Part shown: in pieces, positions 52,123 through 58,975 of the stretch
Layout: each line of letters begins with the position of its first letter
Position numbering within the stretch: the first letter of the stretch is position 1
Assembly (NCBI GenBank): GCA_016190175.1
Contig: JACPRC010000023.1
Location: forward strand, 1-60,761
DNA length: 60,761 nucleotides
Source: Planctomycetota bacterium
GTDB lineage: Bacteria > Planctomycetota > MHYJ01 > JACPRB01
Reading direction: 5' to 3'
Position numbers and translations under genes: made by a program
The notes under the pieces: generated by a model
What the model saw: the letters and a program-made list of their open reading frames with translations, nothing else
Told to the model about the DNA's origin: nothing
Databases searched by the model: none

Positions 52123-53064
52123 GTGGCGGCCATTCTGCTCTTCGCGCTCGCGATCCAAGACCCCGAGTCCGTCCCGCGCTCCAAGAACGGCCGAATCGAT
52201 CTCATCCGCGTCTTGAGCGGCCACAGAAGGGAGGTCTCCTGCATCGTTCTCGATCCGAAGGCGAAGAGAATCCTCTCCGGAGGAGCCGACGCAACGGGTC
52301 GGGTGTGGGATCTCGACACGGGCAAGGTGCTCCAGACTCTGGAGGGCGACGGAAGCCCCATCAGCGCGGTCGCTTTCAGTCCCGACGGCAAGCTCGCAAT
52401 CACGGGGAGTTGGAACTCGACCTTCCGAATCTGGGATGTGGACGCGGGAAAGGAACTCGCGTCCTGGAAGGGCCATGACAATCTGATCGGTTCCGTGGCC
52501 TTCGCTCCGGACGGGAAGAGGCTCGCGTCCACAAGCTGGGACGAGACGGTCCGACTCTGGGACGTGGAGAATCGCAGAGAACTGCGTCGGATGGTGGGGC
52601 ACCGCGGCTGGGTAGACTGCGTCGCGGTGAGTCCTGACGGCAAGAAGATCCTTTCCGGGGGCCAGGACAAGACGGTCCGACTCTGGGACGCCGAGACCGG
52701 ACGCGAGATCGGGACCTGGAAGGGACATGCAGGCCATGTATGGTCGGTCGCTTTCAGCCCGGACGGGAAGCGGGCGTTGACCGCCGGCGACACCTCCCTT
52801 CGACTCTGGGACGTGGAGTCGGGGAAGCAGATCCTCGTGATGGATGAGCACGAGGTCGGCGTCGACTCGGTCTCGTTCACGGACGACGGCAGACGCGCCA
52901 TCTCCGCAGGTGGGGACAAGACCGTCCGACTTTGGGATCTCGGGTCCGGGAAGGCGCTGGACTCCATTGCCGCGAAGGGCGCGCCCGCGAGTCTCGCCGT
53001 GCGCGGCGACACGGCTGTCGTGGGGAACTGCGACGGGACGCTGACGGTGTACCGCATCCGCTGA
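52123..53064 (+). CDS. WD40 beta-propeller protein
   Basis: 313 residues from a GTG. A short hydrophobic start (AAILLFALAIQ) may be an export signal or merely hydrophobic. Seven WD40 repeats, each with the pattern SPDGKxxLSGGxDxTVRLWD (e.g. AVSPDGKKILSGGQDKTV). It is a likely protein-interaction scaffold. Repeats 4 and 5 are nearly identical at DNA level, suggesting recent internal copying. Confidence 0.85.
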   Translation: MAAILLFALAIQDPESVPRSKNGRIDLIRVLSGHRREVSCIVLDPKAKRILSGGADATGRVWDLDTGKVLQTLEGDGSPISAVAFSPDGKLAITGSWNSTFRIWDVDAGKELASWKGHDNLIGSVAFAPDGKRLASTSWDETVRLWDVENRRELRRMVGHRGWVDCVAVSPDGKKILSGGQDKTVRLWDAETGREIGTWKGHAGHVWSVAFSPDGKRALTAGDTSLRLWDVESGKQILVMDEHEVGVDSVSFTDDGRRAISAGGDKTVRLWDLGSGKALDSIAAKGAPASLAVRGDTAVVGNCDGTLTVYRIR

Positions 53065-53090
53065 CACGCTCCATCCGCGCTCCGGGCGGC

Positions 53091-53237
53091 CGGCCCTTCG
53101 ATCCGCCGAAACCCGCGCCGGCCATCGACAGCCTGCTCGCCGCCACCGCTCTCGTCCATGGCCTGCGTCTCGTGACGCGCAACGAGGGGGACTTCGCCTT
53201 CCCCGGACTCGGCGTCGTCAATCCCTGGCGCGCGTAG
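53091..53237 (+). pseudogene. C-terminal remnant of a VapC-type PIN toxin
   Basis: Open frame ending in a stop, encoding IDSLLAATALVHGLRLVTRN and GDFAFPGLGVVNPWRA. This is the C-terminal third of PIN toxins, with D in AIDSLLAA and the TRN...DF end. The N-terminal half with the first catalytic Asp is absent; the upstream frame belongs to the WD40 gene's tail. It lies just before an intact PIN toxin pair. Confidence 0.7.
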
Positions 53238-53311
53238 GCCCCCGGAAGGGTCCGCCTGTCGTCGCAGACTGATCGGGAGAGACGACGGAGCGAAGAACGG
53301 CGGGAGGGCCC

Positions 53312-53340
53312 TTGACGTCGCGGCGCTATCTGGCTAACAT
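53312..53340 (+). promoter_or_regulatory. Promoter of the vapBC-like pair
   Basis: TTGACG (53312-53317), 17 bases, TAACAT (53335-53340). A small inverted repeat TGGC-N7-GCCA covers the -10 box and is a possible antitoxin operator. The ATG is eight bases after the -10 box. Confidence 0.55.
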
Positions 53341-53348
53341 GGCCAAGT

Positions 53349-53654
53349 ATGAGGAACGTGAAAATCGCGGCGGCGAAGGACGCCCTGTCCGCCCTTCTCC
53401 GGCACGTGCGGCGCGGGGGACGGGTGCGCATCTTCGACCGCGACGAGCCCGTGGCGGACCTCGTGCCCGTGGAGCCGGGGCAGGCTGCGGGCGGCCGCGC
53501 GCTTCTGGGGTGGCTCGTCCGAAGGGGGATCGCGAGACCACCGCTCGAGAGGGGACCGATTCCGAAGGAGCTTTGGAAGCCTGGTCCGGTGCCGAAGAGG
53601 CGTGGAGACATCCTGAGGGCGCTGCTCGCGGAGCGCCGGGAAGCGCGTCGCTGA
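53349..53654 (+). CDS. Phd/VapB-type antitoxin
   Basis: 101 residues. The N-terminus NVKIAAAKDALSALLRHVRR with DEPVADLVPV matches the Phd/YefM fold (swapped-hairpin DNA-binding antitoxins). The basic C-terminal half would bind the toxin. Its TGA overlaps the ATG of the PIN toxin (TGATG). Confidence 0.8.
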   Translation: MRNVKIAAAKDALSALLRHVRRGGRVRIFDRDEPVADLVPVEPGQAAGGRALLGWLVRRGIARPPLERGPIPKELWKPGPVPKRRGDILRALLAERREARR

Positions 53655-54082
53655 TGCGGTTCTGGGACAGCTCCGCGCTGGTTCCCCTGGTCGTGGAGCA
53701 ACGGTCGTCCGGCGCCTGCCGCCGCCTGCTGCGGTCGGACCGGGATGTGGTCGCCTGGGCGCTCGCTCCCACGGAGATGTGGTCTGCCGCGTGCCGGTTG
53801 CGCCGCGAGGGCGCCCTGGGCGACGCGGGGCTGGCGGAGGCGGAGAGCCGCCTGCTCCGCCTCTCGCGCCTGTGGCACGAAATCGTCGACCTCGAGGCCG
53901 TCCGTCTCGATGCGGCCCGGATCATCCGGGGACACGGCCTGAGAGCCGCCGACGCGCTGCAACTGGCCGCCGCGGTCGTCGCGTCCGGGTTTCGGCCGCG
54001 CGGCCGTCCGTTCGTCTGTCTGGACGAGGATCTCTGCGCGACGGCCCGCCGCGAGGGTTTCGACGTGATCCGCCCGGCGTGA
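53654..54082 (+). CDS. vapC: VapC-type PIN-domain toxin
   Basis: 142 residues. Acidic PIN residues: D4 (FWDSSALVPL), E in APTEMWSAAC, D in RAADALQLAAA and D in CLDEDL. The predicted activity is RNA cleavage, with tRNA or rRNA targets in studied homologues. Intact and coupled to its antitoxin. Confidence 0.85.
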   Translation: MRFWDSSALVPLVVEQRSSGACRRLLRSDRDVVAWALAPTEMWSAACRLRREGALGDAGLAEAESRLLRLSRLWHEIVDLEAVRLDAARIIRGHGLRAADALQLAAAVVASGFRPRGRPFVCLDEDLCATARREGFDVIRPA

Positions 54083-54209
54083 TCGCCGGCGTCATCCCCG
54101 CACGCGCGCGCCGAGCCGGTGCCAGGACGCCCTCGTCGGTGCGGGTCTGCGCGGAATCGCCTTCCCCCACCTGCCGGCGCCCCCCCTCCGGTACCGGCCA
54201 TGAATATGG

Positions 54210-54238
54210 TTCACTTTCACCGGGCGCCCCGCTAGAAT
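54210..54238 (+). promoter_or_regulatory. Promoter of the phosphonate cluster
   Basis: TTCACT (54210-54215), 17 bases, TAGAAT (54233-54238), nine bases before the ATG at 54248. Another very short leader. Confidence 0.5.
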
Positions 54239-54247
54239 GCCCGCCCG

Positions 54248-55885
54248 ATGAAAGAGAAACAGACCGCGCGCCTCCGCCGCCGCCTCGCCGATCCGCGTCC
54301 CATCCTCGTCGGCGGCGCCCACAACGCCCTCAGCGCGAAGCTCGTCGAGGAGGCGGGCTTCGACGCGATCTGGGCCAGCGGGTTCGAGATCTCCGCCTCG
54401 CACGCCGTCCCCGACGCCAACATCCTCGCGATGGCCGAGAACTGCGAGGCCGCGCGCCTCATGGCCGCCGCCGCCGGCATCCCCGTCATCGCCGACTGCG
54501 ACACGGGCTACGGCAACGCCGTCAACGTCATCCGCACCGTCCAGGCCTACGAGGCCGCCGGCATCGCCGCGATCTGCATCGAGGACAACGTCTTCCCCAA
54601 GCGGTGCAGCTTCTATTCGAGCGTCAAGCGCGAGCTCGTTTCCGCCGAGGAGCACGCGGGCAAGATCCGCGCCGCGAAGGCCGCACAGATCGATCCCGAC
54701 TTCGTCGTCATCGCGCGCACCGAGGCGCTCATCGCGGGATGGGGCATGGAGGAGGCGCTCCTCCGGGCCAACGCCTACGCCGACGCGGGGGCCGATGCGG
54801 TCCTCATCCACTCGAAGGCGGACAAGCCCGACGAGATCCTCGCCTTCGCCGTGCGCTGGAAGCGCAACGTCCCGCTCGTCGCCGTCCCCACGACGTACAA
54901 GACCGTCCCCGCGCACGTCCTGGGCGAGGCGGGCTATCGCATCGTCATCTACGCGAACCACGGGCTGCGCGCCGCGATCAAGGCGATGCAGACCGCGCTC
55001 AAGACGATCCGCGAACAGGGCCGCGCCGACGCGGCGGATTCGTTGATCGTCAAGCTCGAGGAGGTCTACCGCATCGTCGGCGTCCCGGAACTCCAGAAGG
55101 ACGAGAAGACCTATCTTCCGAAGGGCGCGCCGCCCGTCCGCGCGATCATCCTCGCCGCGGGGTATCAGCCGCATCTCGGCAAGCTCATCCAGGACGCGCC
55201 GAAGAGCCTTCTCGAGATCAAGGGCCGCACCATCCTCGACCGGCAGCTCGAGGTCTTGAAGGCGGCCGGCGTGGACCGCGTCTCGGTCGTGCGCGGCTAC
55301 AAGAAGGAGAAGATCCGCCTCCCCGACGTCCGCACCTACGACAACGACCGGTTCGAGACGACCGGCGAGATCGCCTCGCTTGCCTGCGCCGCGAAAGAGA
55401 TCGAAGGACGGACCCTCCTCCTCTACGGCGACATCGTCTTCGACCGCGCCGTCCTCCAGCGGCTCCTCGAATCGACCGCGGACATCGCGATCCTCGTGGA
55501 CCGCTCGTGGCGCGACGAGGCGCCCGGCTCGCGCGCGCCCGAGGCCGCGCCCGACCTCGTCGTCGAGAAATCGCCCCCGCCCCAGGGCCTGCGCTTCGTC
55601 TCCTCGCGCGAGCCGGGCGACGTCGTCCGCATCGGCGCAAAGATCCCGCCCGGCGAGGCGCACAGCGAGTTCATCGGGATCGTGCTCCTTTCCGAGAAGG
55701 GATCGAAGATCGTTCGCGGCGCGATCGACGAGATCGCTCCGAAGAACGAGAAGGCGGGCTTGACGGATCTCCTCCAGGCGCTCGTGGACCGCGGCCATCC
55801 GGTGAAGGCGGTCGAGGTCTACAAGGGCTGGACGGAGATCGACAGCTTCGAGGATTACCAGCGCGCGTGGGCGATGCTGCACTAG
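54248..55885 (+). CDS. Phosphoenolpyruvate mutase fused to a nucleotidyltransferase-like domain
   Basis: 545 residues. Residues ~1-285 are an isocitrate-lyase-superfamily PEP mutase: FDAIWASGFEISASHAVPDA, metal-binding ADCDTGYGN, and lid loop EDNVFPKRCSFYS (classic enzymes have DKxFPKxNS, so Asn is replaced by Cys). Residues ~295-545 form a nucleotidyltransferase fold with AAGYQPHLGKL and APKSLLEIKG, but the G-x-G-x-R loop is degenerate. PEP mutase makes phosphonopyruvate, the first step to C-P bonds. It leads the cluster ppm-ppdA-ppdB-phnW-like-nucleotidyltransferase. Confidence 0.85.
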   Translation: MKEKQTARLRRRLADPRPILVGGAHNALSAKLVEEAGFDAIWASGFEISASHAVPDANILAMAENCEAARLMAAAAGIPVIADCDTGYGNAVNVIRTVQAYEAAGIAAICIEDNVFPKRCSFYSSVKRELVSAEEHAGKIRAAKAAQIDPDFVVIARTEALIAGWGMEEALLRANAYADAGADAVLIHSKADKPDEILAFAVRWKRNVPLVAVPTTYKTVPAHVLGEAGYRIVIYANHGLRAAIKAMQTALKTIREQGRADAADSLIVKLEEVYRIVGVPELQKDEKTYLPKGAPPVRAIILAAGYQPHLGKLIQDAPKSLLEIKGRTILDRQLEVLKAAGVDRVSVVRGYKKEKIRLPDVRTYDNDRFETTGEIASLACAAKEIEGRTLLLYGDIVFDRAVLQRLLESTADIAILVDRSWRDEAPGSRAPEAAPDLVVEKSPPPQGLRFVSSREPGDVVRIGAKIPPGEAHSEFIGIVLLSEKGSKIVRGAIDEIAPKNEKAGLTDLLQALVDRGHPVKAVEVYKGWTEIDSFEDYQRAWAMLH

Positions 55886-55963
55886 CCATCAGCCCTCAGC
55901 TATCAGCATTCAGCCCGAGTCGCATCGCTGAAAGCTGATTGCTGATTGCTGATAGCTGATTGC
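55886..55963 (+). repeat. GCTGA-type repeat run between ppm and decarboxylase genes
   Basis: CCATCAGCCCTCAGC... in one half and GCTGAAAGCTGATTGCTGAT... in the other half give a long, imperfect hairpin of ~80 bases. It ends three bases before the ATG of the next gene and so replaces any ribosome-binding site. Same family as 11953-12031. Confidence 0.65.
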
Positions 55964-55965
55964 TC

Positions 55966-56457
55966 ATGTCGCACGCGAACGCGTTCCTGGCGGAGTTGAA
56001 GAAGCTCGACTTCGACTTCTTCACCGGCGTGCCGTGCTCTTTCCTCAAGGATGTTTTCACGCTCTTGGAGAGCGAGCCGCGGGACCGCTACGTCTGCGCC
56101 GTCCGCGAGGACGCCGCGATCGGCTTCGCCGCGGGCGCGTGGTTCGGCGGGCGGCGGTCCGTCGTCCTCATGCAGAACTCGGGCCTCGGCGTCTCCGTGA
56201 GCGCCCTCCAGCAGCTCCACAATCTCTACGAGATCCCGGTCCTCCTCGTCGTGAGCTGGCGCGGCTACGGCGGCAAGGACGCTCCCGAACATCTCGCCAG
56301 CGGCGCGATCACGGAGGGGCTGCTCGACGTCCTCAAGATCCCGCACGTCCTGCTCGACCCTACGCGAATGGCGGAGCAACTCCGCGATCTCGCGGGGAAG
56401 ATGGAAGAGCGGCGCAAGCCTGTCGCGCTCCTGGTCCCTCCGGAGGTGCTCGAGTGA
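55966..56457 (+). CDS. Phosphonopyruvate decarboxylase, N-terminal (pyrimidine-binding) subunit
   Basis: 163 residues, half of a thiamine-diphosphate decarboxylase. FDFFTGVPCSFLKDVF, the catalytic Glu in VREDAAIGFAAG, and MQNSGLGVSVSALQQLHNLY are typical of phosphonopyruvate and sulfopyruvate decarboxylases. It needs the partner encoded at 56495, like the two-subunit ComD/ComE enzyme. Together they would convert phosphonopyruvate to phosphonoacetaldehyde. Confidence 0.82.
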   Translation: MSHANAFLAELKKLDFDFFTGVPCSFLKDVFTLLESEPRDRYVCAVREDAAIGFAAGAWFGGRRSVVLMQNSGLGVSVSALQQLHNLYEIPVLLVVSWRGYGGKDAPEHLASGAITEGLLDVLKIPHVLLDPTRMAEQLRDLAGKMEERRKPVALLVPPEVLE

Positions 56458-56494
56458 CTCGTCATGAGCGAGCCTCCGAGAGGAGGCGAGTCGA

Positions 56495-57049
56495 ATGAAG
56501 AGATGGGAGGCGCTCGCGAAGATCGTCCCGCTTGCCGGCGACGCGATGATCGTCACCTGCAACGGGATGCTCGGCCGCGACCTCTGGGCCCTCGGCGACC
56601 GACCGAGGAACTTCTACATGATCGGCTCGATGGGGCTCGCCTCGTCGATCGGGCTCGGCCTCGCGCTCGCGCAGCCGAAGAAGCGCGTCGTCATCCTCGA
56701 CGGCGACGGCAACCTCCTCATGAACCTCGGCGGCCTCGCCAACGTCGGCGCCCTCAAGCCGTCGAACCTCGTCCACTTCGTCCTCGACAACGGCGTGCAC
56801 GCGTCGACGGGCGACCAAAAGACGGTGTCGAGAAGCGTCCCGCTGGAGGAGGTCGCGCGCGCCGCCGGGTACCGCAAGGTCGGGCGCATCCGCGACGGCG
56901 TCGAGACGGCGGCGAAGGAGTTCCTCGCGGCCGAGGGACCTTCGTGCCTCGTGGTCGAGATCGAGCCGGGCAACCAGCCCAAGGTCCCGCGCGTGGGGCT
57001 GGAACCGCCGGCCATCGCGCGGAGGTTCCGCGACGAGGCGATGCCGTGA
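56495..57049 (+). CDS. Phosphonopyruvate decarboxylase, C-terminal (diphosphate-binding) subunit
   Basis: 184 residues. It contains the thiamine-diphosphate motif DGDGNLLMNLGGLANVGA-LKP and IGSMGLASSIGLGLALAQ. It lies 37 bases after the first subunit, with GAGGAGG as ribosome-binding site inside a small hairpin. Splitting of the enzyme into two chains is also known in sulfopyruvate decarboxylases, so that substrate is an alternative. The PEP mutase next door favours phosphonopyruvate. Confidence 0.82.
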   Translation: MKRWEALAKIVPLAGDAMIVTCNGMLGRDLWALGDRPRNFYMIGSMGLASSIGLGLALAQPKKRVVILDGDGNLLMNLGGLANVGALKPSNLVHFVLDNGVHASTGDQKTVSRSVPLEEVARAAGYRKVGRIRDGVETAAKEFLAAEGPSCLVVEIEPGNQPKVPRVGLEPPAIARRFRDEAMP

Positions 57050-57050
57050 T

Positions 57051-57147
57051 CCCCGTTAGACCCCGACAAGTCCTACCGCGCGTTGTGCGAGACATCGGCA
57101 CGGAGAGTCAGCACGGATGGTGCGCCATCCGGGAGGGTCTAACGGGG
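57051..57147. repeat. Element with CCCCGTTAGACC/GGTCTAACGGGG ends before the aminotransferase
   Basis: 97 bases bounded by a perfect 12-base inverted repeat (57051-57062, 57136-57147). The same 12-mer arm forms a stem in element E3 (~33975-34013). Its right end (GGGAGG...GGGG) supplies both the ribosome-binding site and the first base of the GTG start of the aminotransferase gene. Confidence 0.65.
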
Positions 57148-58199
57148 TGATCCTCCTCAACCCCGGCCCCGTCAACGTCAGCGACCGCGTGCGCCAGGCC
57201 GCCGCGATGGAGCCGATCTGCCACCGCGAGCCCGAGTATTTCGATCTCCAGGACGAGGTCCGCTCGCGGCTCGTCGATCTCTTCGGGTTGGCCGCGCGGG
57301 ACTTCGGCGCGATCCTCCTCGCGGGCTCGGGCACCTCGGCCGTCGAGGCGATGGTCCTCGCGGGCGTCCCCGCGGGCAAGAAGCTCCTCGTCGTCAACAA
57401 CGGCGTCTACGGCGAGCGGATCGCGAAGATGGCGGCGCTCCACGGCATCCCGTTCGAGGAGGTCCGCTTCCCGTGGGAGGCGCCGGCCGATCCGGGCGTC
57501 GTCGCGAAGCGCGCCCGCGGCGCCGGCGCGGTCGCGGCGGTCCATCACGAGACGACCACGGGACTCGTGAACCCGATCTCCGAGATCGCGAGGGTCGCGC
57601 GCGACCACGGCGCCCGCTTCCTCGTCGATTCCGTGAGCGGTCTCGCGGGCGATCCGATCGACGTCGCCCAGACCGACCTCTGCGCGGGCACCGCCGGAAA
57701 GTGCCTGCAGGGTCTCCCCGGCGTCTCGTTCGTCCTCGTCCGGCGCGAAGCGCTCCGGGACGCGCCGCGGCGGAGCGTCTATCTCGACCTCGGCGAGCTC
57801 TGCGCGAAGCAGGACGCGCGCAACACCCCCTTCACGCCCGCCGTCCCGATCGTGAACGCCTTCCGCGAGGCGCTTCGGGAGGCGCAGGAGGAGGGGCTGG
57901 ACAAGCGACTCGAACGCTATCGCGGGACCGCGGAGTTCCTCCGCGCGGGATACGAGCGGATGGGCCTTCGTTTCTGGCTCCCTCACCGGAAGCTGTCGAA
58001 CACGCTCACGACACTGCGGCTCCCCGAAGGCCGGACCTACACCTCCGTCCACGACGCGCTCAAGGCCGAGGGCTTCGTGATCTACGCGGGGCAGGGCAGC
58101 CTCGAGCGCGAGGCGTTCCGGATCGCCAACATGGGCTGGATCCCGCGCGCCGAGTTCGCGCGGCTGCTCGACGTGCTCGATCGATGGGTGAAGTCGTGA
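57147..58199 (+). CDS. 2-aminoethylphosphonate:pyruvate aminotransferase-like (PhnW family)
   Basis: 350 residues from GTG 57147, giving the family start LLNPGPVNVSDRV; an ATG 30 bases earlier lies in the repeat. Class V fold, PLP-type landmarks: GSGTSAVEAMVL, VHHETTTGLVNP, FLVDSVSGLAGDP, and the lysine in CAGTAGKCLQGLPG. PhnW enzymes interconvert phosphonoacetaldehyde and aminoethylphosphonate. In this setting the biosynthetic direction is likely. Confidence 0.83.
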   Translation: MILLNPGPVNVSDRVRQAAAMEPICHREPEYFDLQDEVRSRLVDLFGLAARDFGAILLAGSGTSAVEAMVLAGVPAGKKLLVVNNGVYGERIAKMAALHGIPFEEVRFPWEAPADPGVVAKRARGAGAVAAVHHETTTGLVNPISEIARVARDHGARFLVDSVSGLAGDPIDVAQTDLCAGTAGKCLQGLPGVSFVLVRREALRDAPRRSVYLDLGELCAKQDARNTPFTPAVPIVNAFREALREAQEEGLDKRLERYRGTAEFLRAGYERMGLRFWLPHRKLSNTLTTLRLPEGRTYTSVHDALKAEGFVIYAGQGSLEREAFRIANMGWIPRAEFARLLDVLDRWVKS

Positions 58200-58945
58200 G
58201 CGTGCGTGAAGCGGTCATCATGGCGGCAGGCGTCGGCAAGCGCCTCAAGCCCTTCACCGAGAAGCACCCTAAGTCGCTTCTCGATGTCGGCGGGCGGACG
58301 CTCCTGGAGCGCCATCTCGCGAACCTCGAGGCGGCCGGCGTGGAGCGCACGACGATCGTCATCGGCCACTTCGGGGACCAGATCCGCGACAGGTTCGGAG
58401 CGCGCTTCGAGGAGATGGCGATCCGCTACGTCGAGAACCCGCGCTACACGCGCGGGAGCATCCTCTCGATGCACGCGGGGCTCGACGGACTCCGGCAGAG
58501 CGCCGTCTTCATGGACGCCGACGTCCTCTATCATCCCGAGATCCTGCGCCGACTGCTGCGATCCGAAGCGCCGGGCTGCTTCCTCCTCGATCCCTCCGCG
58601 AAAGAGACGGGCGAGGAGATGATGATCGGGACGCGCGGCGGCCGCTGCCTCAAGATCGCGCGCCGCGTCGGCGCGGACTGGGACAAGGCCGGCGAGGGCG
58701 TGGGCTTCTTCGCGCTCCACGAGAGCTGGCTCTGGATCGCGCGCCAGGTCTTCGACGACTTCCTGCGCCGCGGTGTCGTGGACTGTGAATACGAGGACGC
58801 GCTCAACGCGCTGATGCAGGAAGTGCCCTGCGCCTTCGTCGAGACCGGCGATCTGCCCTGGACGGAGATCGACTTTCCCGAGGACGTCGCGAAGGCGGAG
58901 AAGGTGCTCGCGCGGCTGAAGGAGATGGGCGTCGAGCGGGGGTAG
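58196..58945 (+). CDS. Nucleotidyltransferase, probable CTP:phosphonate cytidylyltransferase
   Basis: 249 residues from the GTG overlapping the aminotransferase stop (GTGA). A complete sugar-nucleotidyltransferase signature AAGVGKRLKPFTEKHPKSLL and the metal site FMDADVLYHP. In phosphonate clusters such enzymes (PntC type) make CMP-aminoethylphosphonate for attachment to lipids or glycans. No downstream transferase is present, as the next gene is a helicase. Specificity is inferred from context. Confidence 0.75.
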   Translation: MSVREAVIMAAGVGKRLKPFTEKHPKSLLDVGGRTLLERHLANLEAAGVERTTIVIGHFGDQIRDRFGARFEEMAIRYVENPRYTRGSILSMHAGLDGLRQSAVFMDADVLYHPEILRRLLRSEAPGCFLLDPSAKETGEEMMIGTRGGRCLKIARRVGADWDKAGEGVGFFALHESWLWIARQVFDDFLRRGVVDCEYEDALNALMQEVPCAFVETGDLPWTEIDFPEDVAKAEKVLARLKEMGVERG

Positions 58946-58975
58946 GCGCGCGCCCGATTGGAGAGGGAGGGACTC

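Noticed and set aside
53065-53090. Independent small gene between the WD40 and vapB genes
   Set aside because: No start codon with a ribosome-binding site; the frame matches only the C-terminal third of a PIN toxin, so it was called a remnant.
57117-57146. ATG 30 bases upstream as start of the aminotransferase
   Set aside because: The added ten residues come from the inverted-repeat element, and the family normally begins with (M/V)ILLNPGPV, which fits GTG 57147.
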